Shown in pieces: positions 17,826-26,529 of a stretch of DNA of 64,000 nucleotides (the first letter of the stretch is position 1; the number at the start of each line of letters is the position of its first letter). The notes beneath the pieces were generated by a model. It did no database searches. It saw only the letters and a program-made list of their open reading frames with translations, and was not told the origin of the DNA. The stretch comes from Fibrella arboris (GTDB lineage Bacteria; Bacteroidota; Bacteroidia; Cytophagales; Spirosomataceae). The position numbers and the translations under genes are program-made. The stretch lies in assembly GCF_041321095.1 (NCBI RefSeq), contig NZ_JBGGWE010000002.1:578565-642564 (forward strand), in the 5' to 3' direction.

Positions 17826-18398
17826 GTGGTAGTCGTTACGATTGCAGTTGAGACGGCCGAAGACGAGGCACGGCTCATTGAGTTTCTGCCAACTGTACAT
17901 GGGCAGGTAGTCTCTAAAGCTGAAAGAACTCAGCCTGTCAATGACATAGAGGCACGGAAGTAAGGATCTATATCTGCACTAAGACGGCTGGCTGCCCGAG
18001 GCGGTGCATCGTCATCTGGTGACGCCGCCGATTGGCAACGGGAGGTTAGAAGTTGGGATCGAGTGCTTGAATGGCTTAATCGGCCTACTATCAACTTTAG
18101 TGTTTCAGCTATTTCTCAGGTCGAGGTGCTTGGTTATCATAAATTAACAGGTCGGGATAAGGAAGATTTTGACGATTTCTTTTCAAATACTCCGTCTTAT
18201 CCCATAACTACCGAAATTATTCAGTTGGCAGTTACCGTGCATCAGCAGTGCAAACGGTCGCCCGCTGATGGTATTATTGCCGCGACCGCACGTAGTCATG
18301 GCCTGCCTGTTGTGACGCATCATGTCGACGATTTCTCGACAATTGATGGCCTGACGGTCATTTCATTAGCCGGTATTCTGGCAGAATCCGCTACTTAA
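17826..18398 (+). pseudogene. Decayed VapBC-like locus: antitoxin fused to an N-truncated PIN toxin
   Basis: One reading frame runs from a possible GTG at 17826 to 18398 with a single stop (TAA, 17961-17963). Before the stop is an antitoxin-like piece (IAVETAEDEARLIEFL). After it the frame continues with ISALRRLAARGGASSSGDAADWQREVRSWDR, which looks like the end of a VapB-like antitoxin, and then passes directly into LEWLNRPTINFSVSAISQVEVLGY, the middle of a PIN-domain toxin. The usual toxin start, with the first catalytic Asp, is missing. Later PIN residues remain: Glu in SQVEVL, Asp in PADGIIAATA, and THHVDDF. The simplest reading is an in-frame deletion across the junction plus a nonsense mutation, so no active toxin is expected. 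A 111-residue product from the GTG at 18063 is still possible. Confidence 0.75.
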
Positions 18399-18487
18399 TC
18401 AGGCCGCATTGCGTCATAGAGGGCGGTTTCCTCGTTATTTTTGGGGCAACGTACCTGCTGAAGCCATTGCTGGCAGCGCCCCTGACA

Positions 18488-20635
18488 ATGCCCCATCCTT
18501 ACGAATCCCTCATTGCCAGTCGACTGAATCTGACGGCAAGATCCGTCGCCAATACCCTCGAACTCCTGACTGGTGGTGCCACCGTGCCCTTCATCGCCCG
18601 CTATCGAAAAGAAATGACCGGAGGCCTGGATGAAGTGCAGATCGCTACCATTCGCGACCTGGCCCAAAAGCTTGCCGACCTTGATAAGCGCCGCGAGGCC
18701 ATTATCGCGACTATTACCGAACAGGGCAAACTTACGCCTGAGCTCCGCAAAAAGCTGGACGCTGCCGACTCGCTCACGGAGGTGGAGGACCTGTATTTAC
18801 CCTACAAGCAAAAGCGCAAAACCCGCGCTATGCTGGCCATCGAACGCGGCCTGGAACCACTGGCCGACCGTATCTTTAGCCTTCGCGACCCCAATCCCGA
18901 ACAAACAGCCAGTCGTTACCTGTCCGACAACGTACCCAGCCTGGCTGATGCCCTGCAAGGAGCCCGTGACATCATTGCCGAGCGCATCAGCGACGATGCT
19001 GACGCCCGCCAGCGCATCAGAACCCTGTTTGAGCGGGAAGCGATTATCCGGTCGACGGTCAAGAAAGGGAAAGATGCTGACGGGGCTAAATACAAAGACT
19101 ATTTCGACTTTGCCGAGCCGCTCCGCAAGGTTCCCTCCCATCGGCTGCTGGCCTTGCGCCGGGGCGAGGCAGAGGGTATACTGAACGTTGGCATTGCCCC
19201 CGATGAAGAAGCGGCCCTTGACCGCCTCGACCGGCAGTTTGCAGGACGTACCTACGCTGGTGCCACGCGGGCCAGTCAGGAACAGATGGCACTGGCCATC
19301 AAAGACAGCTACAAACGCCTGCTACGTCCGGCATTGGAAACCGAATTTGATAACCTCTCAAAAGAGAAAGCCGATCAGGAAGCCATACGGATCTTTGCGG
19401 GAAATCTGCGCCAACTACTCCTCAGCCCACCGCTCGGTCAGCAGCGCGTGATGGCCATTGACCCCGGCTACCGTACGGGTTGCAAAACCGTTTGTCTGGA
19501 TGCGCAGGGTAATCTGCTGGCCGATACCGTCCTGAACCTATTTGCTTCTGACAGCGAAAAACAACGCGCGGCCCAAACCGTTCGGACGCTGATCGATAAG
19601 CACACCATCGACGCCATCGCGATTGGCAACGGTACGGCCGGACGAGAAACGGAATCGTTCGTTCAGCACCTCGATCTGGGCAAACCAATTGTAATGGTCA
19701 GTGAGCAGGGGGCTTCCATCTACTCGGCCTCGGAGGTAGCCCGGCAGGAATTCCCCGACAAAGACGTGACGGTTCGTGGAGCCGTCAGCATCGGGCGGCG
19801 ACTGATGGACCCACTGGCCGAGTTGGTAAAAATTGACCCGAAATCGATTGGTGTTGGGCAGTATCAGCACGACGTTGATCAGAATGGCTTGAAAAAGAGC
19901 CTGGACGATGTTGTCGAAAGCTGTGTAAACTCGGTGGGTGTTTCGCTCAATACGGCCAGTGCGTACCTGCTTCAATACGTATCCGGCTTAGGGCCGCAGC
20001 TAGCGCAGAACATCGTGGCCTACCGGGCGAAGGAAGGCGCTTTTAAAACGCGGGAGCAGCTTAAGAAAGTACCTCGTTTAGGGCCCAAAGCCTTTGAACA
20101 GGCGGCTGGCTTCCTCCGAATTACTGATGCCGGTACCGATTCGGGTAAAAATCCGCTCGACAACTCGGCTGTTCACCCCGAACGCTATGAACTGGTGGGC
20201 CGCATGGCAGCTGATATGGGCTGTACCGTGGCTGATTTGTTGAAGAAGCCAGACCTCCGCAAGCAGATCAAAGCTGAAAAATATGTGTCAGCCACCGTCG
20301 GCCTGCCCACGCTCACCGATATTCTGGCCGAACTGGAAAAACCCGGCCGCGACCCGCGCGAAGCCCTGACGGTTTTTAGTTACGACGACCGCGTAAAAAC
20401 CATCACCGATCTGCATGAGGGCATGGTGCTGCCCGGCGTCGTTACCAACATTACTGCTTTTGGTGCCTTCGTCGATATTGGCGTGAAGCAGGACGGACTG
20501 GTTCATGTATCGCAGATGGCAAACCGGTTCATCACCGACCCGAATCAGGTAGTCAAAGTGCATCAGCAGGTCACGGTGAAGGTGCTGGAGGTAGATACCA
20601 CGCGCAAACGAATTGCGTTATCCATGAAAATCTGA
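18488..20635 (+). CDS. tex: Tex-family RNA-binding protein
   Basis: 715 residues from the ATG at 18488; a TTG seven codons upstream is also open. Domain order is typical of Tex: helical N-terminal region (SVANTLELLTGGATVPFIARYRKEMTGGLDE), YqgF/RNase H-like core (RVMAIDPGYRTGCKTVCLD), helix-hairpin-helix repeats (NIVAYRAKEGAFKTREQLKKVPRLGPKAFEQAAGFLRI), and a C-terminal S1 domain (PGVVTNITAFGAFVDIGVKQDGLVHVSQ). Tex binds nucleic acid and is tied to transcription; its exact role varies between species. It appears to be a single-gene unit. Confidence 0.96.
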   Translation: MPHPYESLIASRLNLTARSVANTLELLTGGATVPFIARYRKEMTGGLDEVQIATIRDLAQKLADLDKRREAIIATITEQGKLTPELRKKLDAADSLTEVEDLYLPYKQKRKTRAMLAIERGLEPLADRIFSLRDPNPEQTASRYLSDNVPSLADALQGARDIIAERISDDADARQRIRTLFEREAIIRSTVKKGKDADGAKYKDYFDFAEPLRKVPSHRLLALRRGEAEGILNVGIAPDEEAALDRLDRQFAGRTYAGATRASQEQMALAIKDSYKRLLRPALETEFDNLSKEKADQEAIRIFAGNLRQLLLSPPLGQQRVMAIDPGYRTGCKTVCLDAQGNLLADTVLNLFASDSEKQRAAQTVRTLIDKHTIDAIAIGNGTAGRETESFVQHLDLGKPIVMVSEQGASIYSASEVARQEFPDKDVTVRGAVSIGRRLMDPLAELVKIDPKSIGVGQYQHDVDQNGLKKSLDDVVESCVNSVGVSLNTASAYLLQYVSGLGPQLAQNIVAYRAKEGAFKTREQLKKVPRLGPKAFEQAAGFLRITDAGTDSGKNPLDNSAVHPERYELVGRMAADMGCTVADLLKKPDLRKQIKAEKYVSATVGLPTLTDILAELEKPGRDPREALTVFSYDDRVKTITDLHEGMVLPGVVTNITAFGAFVDIGVKQDGLVHVSQMANRFITDPNQVVKVHQQVTVKVLEVDTTRKRIALSMKI

Positions 20636-20700
20636 TAGCTTGCAGTGATCGTTCAGGTCTACAACGGGGCCTGAACGTACCTAAAACCTACCCAATTGCT

Positions 20701-21306
20701 ATGCAGCAGATGTTTCCTCTTTTTTCTGCCGTACCTCGTTGGCTGGTTGGCAGCCTGCTTATTTTCGCCGCTTCCTGCAACTCGACTGGCCCGCTCTTCT
20801 CATCCAGCCGACCGGCTGCCAAACCGACCCGCTCAGGCGCTGCGAAGCCAACAGCTTCGAAAACGACCAAATCAGCGCCCCCGTTAAAATCTGTCGATTC
20901 CAAAACGTATATCAGCCGGTATGCACGGGAGGTAATCAGCCAGGCACGTACCTATACCGGAACCCCTTATCGATCGGGCGGTAACACCTACGACGGCATA
21001 GACTGTTCAGGGCTGATCTGCTCGGCTTTTTCGGCTGTTGGTCTTAAAATGCCCCGTATTTCGTGGCAACAGTCTGAGGTAGGCTATGAAGTTGACGTGT
21101 CAGAGATAAAACCCGGCGACCTCATCTTCTTCGTGCCCGACCACGGCAAGGCCGGGTACGTCTCCCACGCCGCCATTGTTACGGAAGTGCGCGGCGAAAA
21201 CGACATCCGCTTCATTCACGCCTCCTCATCACGCGGCGTTCGTGAAGACAACCTCTACGCCAATTACTTCAAAGGCCGGTTTGTGAAAGCATTGCGACCA
21301 TTCTGA
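20701..21306 (+). CDS. NlpC/P60 family lipoprotein (peptidoglycan endopeptidase)
   Basis: 201 residues. The N-terminus has a signal peptide ending in a lipobox (LLIFAASC, Cys about residue 25), so it should be a lipoprotein. A Ser/Thr/Lys-rich linker is followed by an NlpC/P60 domain with the catalytic Cys in YDGIDCSGLICSAF (about residue 101), the His in YVSHAAIV and a second His in IRFIHASS. These enzymes cut D-Glu to diamino acid bonds in cell-wall peptides. The gene converges with the tRNA-Ala gene, with a hairpin between them. Confidence 0.92.
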   Translation: MQQMFPLFSAVPRWLVGSLLIFAASCNSTGPLFSSSRPAAKPTRSGAAKPTASKTTKSAPPLKSVDSKTYISRYAREVISQARTYTGTPYRSGGNTYDGIDCSGLICSAFSAVGLKMPRISWQQSEVGYEVDVSEIKPGDLIFFVPDHGKAGYVSHAAIVTEVRGENDIRFIHASSSRGVREDNLYANYFKGRFVKALRPF

Positions 21307-21365
21307 CAATCACGCTAGCATGGGGCTTGTTGCCTTCATCTGACAGGCAGCAGTACCTGACAAGC

Positions 21366-21400
21366 AAAAGCCCTGAAAACATGGTGTTTTCAGGGCTTTT
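21366..21400. terminator. Terminator hairpin after tRNA-Ala, 15-bp perfect stem
   Basis: 21366-21380 pairs exactly with 21386-21400, with A/T-rich ends that give a U-run in both directions. It serves the tRNA gene on the minus strand and possibly the convergent NlpC/P60 gene. Confidence 0.75.
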
Positions 21401-21409
21401 CAATGGAGG

Positions 21410-21484
<75 letters not shown>

Positions 21485-21559
21485 TTGCGCCTGCAAAACT
21501 AGGGTTTTTCAACTATCCTGTCAAGCAAGCCCGGCGAAAAATATCAGTTTCATTGCTGG

Positions 21560-22051
21560 CTACGACTCAATCATCTCAGCATCAGCGATGATATAATTCA
21601 ACTCGTAGATATTATCAGCGTTTAGTTTTAGCGTTCCGCGGAATGTACGGCGTTCGTCGGTCTTGAACTTACGGCCTGGCTTTTTGAACTTCAGCGATAC
21701 CACTGATTCGGGGCCAGCACCACCGCAGAAGAAACAGGCCGAATACGGAAACGCCGATAGTACATACACATTTGACTCCAGGTCGACCGGAAGCACGTAC
21801 CCCGTCAGCTCAACGGGCTTACCGCTCATCTTCTGAATGGCAGGACCAAACGTCGGGTAAAGCATGTAAACCGACTCTTCGGCATACCATTTTTTCTTGA
21901 ACGTTACGTCTCTAAGCGCTTCCCAGGACAATTTCACAGGGTCAGCTACCGTTGGCCTTGTTGACACTGGCGCCACGGATGACGTGACAACCGGACGAAA
22001 ACTCACCAACCCAATACACAGAAAGACAACGACAACGATGAAGCGTGGCAT
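21560..22051 (-). CDS. Secreted protein, DUF3299-like
   Basis: 163 residues with an N-terminal signal peptide or anchor (MPRFIVVVVFLCIGLVSF). The mature part holds PVELTGYVLPVD, FPYSACFFCGGAGPESVV and a C-terminal strand region, resembling small periplasmic DUF3299-type proteins. The CFFCGG pair of cysteines suggests metal or disulfide chemistry, but that is inference. It is divergent from the histidine kinase gene to its right. Confidence 0.75.
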   Translation of the reverse strand: MPRFIVVVVFLCIGLVSFRPVVTSSVAPVSTRPTVADPVKLSWEALRDVTFKKKWYAEESVYMLYPTFGPAIQKMSGKPVELTGYVLPVDLESNVYVLSAFPYSACFFCGGAGPESVVSLKFKKPGRKFKTDERRTFRGTLKLNADNIYELNYIIADAEMIES

Positions 22052-22137
22052 ACTTAAGTAGGTTTTTTGAGGAACTGTAAAGTAAATGTGTAAAGTTTAT
22101 TAGTTTTACTGCTAACAACGCGTCCAGCTAGAAGCCA

Positions 22138-23697
22138 GTGCCCGTTTTACTCAACGACCATCCCGACTTATCGCCTGCCAGCCCTACACAAGCGGAGCCT
22201 ATCCGGCTCACCCGCCTGTACACAGCTACGCTGCTTGGCCTAGCCCTGCTGTTAACGATAGCTGAAGTGATTACACAGTGGCAAATTGATAAGTTCCAGG
22301 ACGAGTTATCGGTTATTCGTTATACGGCTATTCAACGGCACCAGAGCCAGCAAATTGCCAAAAAAGCCATTCAACTAGCCGACACCCACGACTCGCTCAC
22401 CTTTCGGGCCATCCAACGCGAATTGGGCACCCTTTTTCGGGTTGTCGAGCAGTTGCATCTCGACGGGCGGCGTGGCGTATTGCGGGATTCAACCGGGCAG
22501 CGCTCAACCCGAATTATTGAGAACAGTTCTGAGGTGGAGCTACGCTACGCTAATGTGAAGCCCCATTTCGAAGCCTTGCAGGTCAGCATTCGCCAACTGA
22601 GCGCGCTTAGCGGACCCGAACAAATGAAGCGGCCTGCCGCACAGGCCAGCTTGAACCTACTGCTCGCCAACGAAACGCCTTTCCTGGAAAAAGTTGATCT
22701 GGTTGTTCGGCAACACACCGCTGAACTCCGCCAGAATCTAAACAGGCTTCAACGGGTTGAGTTATGGCTGCACTTGCTGACGCTCTGTATGCTTGCCGCT
22801 ATCGCTTACTTTGTGTACCGGCCTGCAGCCCGTCGGTTACGGCAAACGATAGACCGGCTGGTGGCCGCCGAAAAACGTACCACCGATGTAAACCGGAAAT
22901 TAACCAGTACCAATAAATCGTTGAAAAAAGCGCGCCAACAGCTTTTCGACGCCACAAAACTTCAGTTCCAGCAGCAGATCAACGAGCAGAAATCACGGAC
23001 CGCTTATTTGATGGCCGGGCAGGAAGAAGAGCGCAAACGCCTCTCGCGTGAACTGCACGATGGCCTGGGGCAGATGTTGACGGCCATTAAGCTACAGGTT
23101 GAAGGACTGGAGACCCGGTTGACGAATGAGGGAGTCACCACCGCAAACTTATCGCCGCTCAAAACGTTAATAACGCAGACGATCCAGGAAACCAGGTCAA
23201 TCTCAAACAACCTGATGCCCAGCGTACTAAGTGACTTTGGGCTAATTCCGGGATTACGCATGCTGGTCGATAGTCACAACCGCCCGGACAATGAATCGGC
23301 GCATCAGCTGAGGGTCACCCTGGAGGCCGATGAATGGCTTGCCGATACGACCCATCGGCTCGATAAAACAATTGAGATTACTCTATACCGCGTGTCTCAG
23401 GAAGCCGTCACCAACGCCATTCGACACGGTAAAGCCACCCGGATTGACATTCAACTGTTTGAAAAAGATCAATACCTTCACCTAACCGTCACGGATAACG
23501 GAGCGGGCTTCAAGACGCAACGGTTATTAAAAGAACCACATGGTCAAGGGGTACACAATATCCATGAGCGTATAAAACTGCTGAATGGTATCTTCAAATT
23601 AACCTCAACTCCAGGTAAAGGCACTAAACTGAAAGTCAGTATTCCCTACCACTCTCATTTGATATCTCACGATTATGATCAAACTAATGCTAGTTGA
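22138..23697 (+). CDS. NarL-type sensor histidine kinase
   Basis: 519 residues with a GTG start, three codons after an in-frame stop, so no earlier start exists. Layout: helix at about 29-46, an extracytoplasmic four-helix-type sensor region of some 160 residues, a second helix at about 206-225, a coiled coil, then a HisKA_3 dimerisation domain with phospho-acceptor His307 in LSRELHDGLGQMLTAIK and an HATPase domain (EAVTNAIRHGKA, DNGAGF, GQGVHNIHERIKLL). It overlaps the response regulator gene by 23 bases, so the pair is translationally coupled and almost surely acts together. The stimulus is unknown. Confidence 0.93.
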   Translation: MPVLLNDHPDLSPASPTQAEPIRLTRLYTATLLGLALLLTIAEVITQWQIDKFQDELSVIRYTAIQRHQSQQIAKKAIQLADTHDSLTFRAIQRELGTLFRVVEQLHLDGRRGVLRDSTGQRSTRIIENSSEVELRYANVKPHFEALQVSIRQLSALSGPEQMKRPAAQASLNLLLANETPFLEKVDLVVRQHTAELRQNLNRLQRVELWLHLLTLCMLAAIAYFVYRPAARRLRQTIDRLVAAEKRTTDVNRKLTSTNKSLKKARQQLFDATKLQFQQQINEQKSRTAYLMAGQEEERKRLSRELHDGLGQMLTAIKLQVEGLETRLTNEGVTTANLSPLKTLITQTIQETRSISNNLMPSVLSDFGLIPGLRMLVDSHNRPDNESAHQLRVTLEADEWLADTTHRLDKTIEITLYRVSQEAVTNAIRHGKATRIDIQLFEKDQYLHLTVTDNGAGFKTQRLLKEPHGQGVHNIHERIKLLNGIFKLTSTPGKGTKLKVSIPYHSHLISHDYDQTNAS

Positions 23698-24349
23698 CGA
23701 CCATGCCATTGTGCGTGACGGCGTCCGTTTATTACTTGAACAAAATGATGGACTAACCATCATTGATGAGGCCAATGATGGCGAAGAAGCGCTTGATAAA
23801 CTGAAAGCGCATCAGGCAGCTAACACGTTGCCCGATGTGGTGTTGCTCGATATTTCCCTACCGGGCATGTCAGGCATTCAGGCGGCACAGCATATCACAC
23901 GGCTAAACAAAAACATTCGGGTGCTCATGCTGTCGATGCACAATAATGAAGACTATATCCTGCGCGCTGTTGAAGCCGGTGCGATTGGCTATATTCTGAA
24001 AGATTCGTCGAGCGATGAAATGATCAAGGCCATCAAAACAGTGGCAGCGGGCGAAAAATACTTTAGTTCGCCAGTAGCCACGATCATTCTGAATGGCTAT
24101 ATGCAGCAGATGCGTAAAGATCCGGGCAGTACCGCCGGTGCTGGCAAAGCACGCCGGTCGAAGCTGTCGAAAAAAGAAAAGGAAATTCTAAGCCACCTGA
24201 TCGAAGGCCTAAGCAGCCGACTGATCGCCGAAAAGCTGCAACTCAGCGTACGCACGGTCGATAACCACCGGGCCAACATGATGCGCCGGTTACAGGTACG
24301 CAACGCCGCTGAGCTGGTTCGCATGGCCGTCGAGGAAAAGCTTGTCTGA
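23675..24349 (+). CDS. LuxR/NarL family response regulator
   Basis: 224 residues. The receiver domain has the acidic pair in LVDDHA (8-9), the phosphorylation Asp59 in VVLLDISLPG and the Lys in YILKDSS. A Lys/Arg-rich linker leads to a C-terminal helix-turn-helix of the LuxR type (LSKKEKEILSHLIEGLSSRLIAEKLQLSVRTVDNHRANMMRRL). It is the partner of the overlapping kinase and should control transcription when phosphorylated. Confidence 0.95.
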   Translation: MIKLMLVDDHAIVRDGVRLLLEQNDGLTIIDEANDGEEALDKLKAHQAANTLPDVVLLDISLPGMSGIQAAQHITRLNKNIRVLMLSMHNNEDYILRAVEAGAIGYILKDSSSDEMIKAIKTVAAGEKYFSSPVATIILNGYMQQMRKDPGSTAGAGKARRSKLSKKEKEILSHLIEGLSSRLIAEKLQLSVRTVDNHRANMMRRLQVRNAAELVRMAVEEKLV

Positions 24350-24545
24350 CCGACGCCTACCTCGACCTATCCCCGGCTGATAGACAGGCCGTTGCAGGTC
24401 ATGATCGGCTAGGTTGATCTGTACGCAGACAATGCACCGATCGGGTTAAATTCTTGATTAAAACAGAAGCCATAAGGCTCGGGTACGTTGGCGTTTCAAG
24501 CGAACATTCCCGAACTTTATGGCTTCATCTAGTTTAACGTTCGCC

Positions 24546-25100
24546 ATGCGCATTTCCTGGTTCCTGACATCGGCTACGACAGCCGCCTGTTTTCTTCTGG
24601 TAGTTACCTCCTGTTTTGGCCAATACGGAGGCGGGTATGGAGGTGGATATGGCGGTGGTTACGGAAGCGGCATGGGCCGTGGGATGAACAGCAATATGGG
24701 CGGGGCCAATTTTAAACCGTCCATACCTAACGTGGCAGGCGAGATGGCCGCCCGCGAAACAAAATGGATGAAGGAAAACCTGAATCTGGACAAGGACCAG
24801 GCAAAGGCCATAAAATCGCTCAACAACGATTACGCCAAATTGCAGCAGGAGGCCATTAAAGAAATTGTCGGTTCAGACGGTGGTAAGGGCAAGTCGAATC
24901 CGGATGCCAACAAGCAGATTCACGATGCCATGATGATGTACAATGAGGAAAAGGAAGATAAGTTCAAGGCCATACTAACGCCTGAACAATGGGTGACCTA
25001 CCAGACAAAAAAACCTGATATGCAGCGCGAAATCGGCGGTGTCAGGCCACCCGCCCCCAAGGGCATGATCAAAGACTCCACCACGACTGCCAAACAATAA
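24546..25100 (+). CDS. Secreted Gly/Tyr-rich protein with a helical domain
   Basis: 184 residues from the ATG at 24546, which gives a compact signal peptide (MRISWFLTSATTAACFLL...CFGQ); the ATG at 24519 adds nine residues. The mature N-terminus is a glycine-tyrosine repeat (GGGYGGGYGGGYGSGMG). After it comes a helical region (TKWMKENLNLDKDQAKAIKSLNND, MMMYNEEKEDKFKAILTPEQW) that resembles Spy/CpxP-like periplasmic proteins, where LTPEQ is common. A chaperone or metal role is only a guess. Confidence 0.8.
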   Translation: MRISWFLTSATTAACFLLVVTSCFGQYGGGYGGGYGGGYGSGMGRGMNSNMGGANFKPSIPNVAGEMAARETKWMKENLNLDKDQAKAIKSLNNDYAKLQQEAIKEIVGSDGGKGKSNPDANKQIHDAMMMYNEEKEDKFKAILTPEQWVTYQTKKPDMQREIGGVRPPAPKGMIKDSTTTAKQ

Positions 25101-25215
25101 AACCTGTTGCAGGGGCTCAGGAACGTACCCAGATCCTTACGCGTGCAGCCACCTGCTGCTGACCGATCTGGAACCCTTTCAGCAACTCGTGTTGTTAACC
25201 AGTCATCTTGCGAAG

Positions 25216-25236
25216 CCGGCCATTCAGCCGGTTTTT
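25216..25236 (+). terminator. Short intrinsic terminator
   Basis: CCGGC and GCCGG form a small stem with a 6-base loop, followed by five T. It lies 115 bases past the preceding stop and before the peroxiredoxin gene. Confidence 0.45.
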
Positions 25237-25294
25237 CAGTTTATATATTACTCTATTAAGTCAATCGAATAACAACACTAATCCTTTTTCAACC

Positions 25295-25930
25295 ATGTCA
25301 CTTCGACTAGGCGATATCGCCCCTGATTTTACGGCCAATACAACTGAAGGTCCAATTCACTTCCACGAGTGGTTGGGTAACTCGTGGGGAATGATTTTCT
25401 CCCACCCTGCCGATTTCACGCCCGTTTGCACCACCGAATTAGGGCGCACTGCCCAATTGAGCGATGAGTTTGCCAAGCGCGGCGTTAAAGTGGTTGCGGT
25501 CAGCGTTGATCCGCTCGAGCAGCACAACGAATGGGTGAAGGATATCAACGAGGTGAATAACACCACGGTGAATTTTCCGCTCATTGCCGATGAGAACCGC
25601 GAGGTGGCCACGCTCTACGATATGATTCACCCCAACGCCAGCGAAAAAGCAACGGTCCGGTCGGTGTTTATTATCGGGCCCGACAAGAAGATCAAACTGA
25701 CACTAACGTACCCAGCGTCAACGGGTCGGAATTTCTTCGAGATCCTGCGTGTGATCGACTCGCTGCAATTAACGGCCAACTACTCAGTGGCCACCCCCGC
25801 CGACTGGCAGGAAGGTGAAGACGTTATTGTGACGCCTGCTGTACCCAACGACCAGCTCGAAGAGAAATTCCCGAAAGGCGTCACGTTTGTGAAACCCTAT
25901 CTGCGGAAGACGCCCCAACCTAATAAATAA
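25295..25930 (+). CDS. Peroxiredoxin, 1-Cys (Prx6) type
   Basis: 211 residues from the ATG at 25295; the longer open frame adds 29 residues with no clear role. The peroxidatic cysteine is Cys45 in ADFTPVCTTELG, with the Thr and Arg (RSVFIIGPDKKIKLTLTYP) typical of the family. Length and the long C-terminal part (PADWQEGEDVIVTPAVPN) match Prx6-type enzymes, which reduce peroxides with an external thiol. No second redox Cys is visible. It stands alone. Confidence 0.94.
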   Translation: MSLRLGDIAPDFTANTTEGPIHFHEWLGNSWGMIFSHPADFTPVCTTELGRTAQLSDEFAKRGVKVVAVSVDPLEQHNEWVKDINEVNNTTVNFPLIADENREVATLYDMIHPNASEKATVRSVFIIGPDKKIKLTLTYPASTGRNFFEILRVIDSLQLTANYSVATPADWQEGEDVIVTPAVPNDQLEEKFPKGVTFVKPYLRKTPQPNK

Positions 25931-26027
25931 CCGTTGGGGAAACTGTGGCCGTAACCCGGTATTCTAAAAACCTTTGGCGTTTATTACGGTTTGAGAGTAC
26001 GTACTACATACAAAACAACTCAACGAT

Positions 26028-26267
26028 ATGCCAAAGAATCTGAATCCCCAGCACGATGAAGGCCCAGTGGCCGAAGCTATTGAACAACAAACCGCCAAGC
26101 TCCCTTCCGATCTTTTTCTGTGGGGCGGCATGGGCGCACTGGCCACTGCTGCCGCCTGTTATGCCACTGGTAAACGGCACGAAGCCTTGCTGGTTGGTCA
26201 GTGGGCAGCCCCTATCCTGATCCTGGGCCTGTATAACAAGCTCGTGAAACTGGAAGGGTCAAATTAA
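26028..26267 (+). CDS. Small membrane protein of unknown function
   Basis: 79 residues. The N-terminal 28 are polar and acidic (NPQHDEGPVAEAIEQQTAKLP), followed by two hydrophobic stretches: FLWGGMGALATAAACYATG and LLVGQWAAPILILGLYNKLV. The codon usage and a typical ATG start support it as a real gene. I do not recognise a family. A pair of very long hairpins follows directly. Confidence 0.7.
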   Translation: MPKNLNPQHDEGPVAEAIEQQTAKLPSDLFLWGGMGALATAAACYATGKRHEALLVGQWAAPILILGLYNKLVKLEGSN

Positions 26268-26372
26268 AAAAGGTTTCAAGTTTCAGGTTTAGAGTTTCAA
26301 GTGCGCTGCTTATTGACCAGTCTTCTATAAGCAGCGCACTTGAAACTCTAAACCTGAAACTCGAAACCTTTT
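26268..26372. terminator. Very long hairpin, 46-base arms with one mismatch
   Basis: 26268-26313 pairs with 26327-26372 except for one base, with a 13-base loop. It begins in the A-run beside the stop codon of the small membrane protein gene. Confidence 0.7.
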
Positions 26373-26374
26373 CC

Positions 26375-26420
26375 AAAAATGGCAGCGGCAACGTCTTCAG
26401 ACGTTGCCGCTGCCATTTTT
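26375..26420. terminator. Second perfect hairpin, 22-bp stem, 2-base loop
   Basis: 26375-26396 pairs exactly with 26399-26420, and both ends carry runs of five A or T. It begins two bases after the previous long hairpin, so two separate palindromes lie back to back. Confidence 0.7.
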
Positions 26421-26529
26421 GTATGTTTGCAGGCCCAGTCTCTCACTGCCTATGAAGTCACTGGTTCTGCTCCGGGTTGTTTATCACCAGTAAAAACGAT
26501 TAATCTGGTTACTCGCGGGCGCACTGGCA

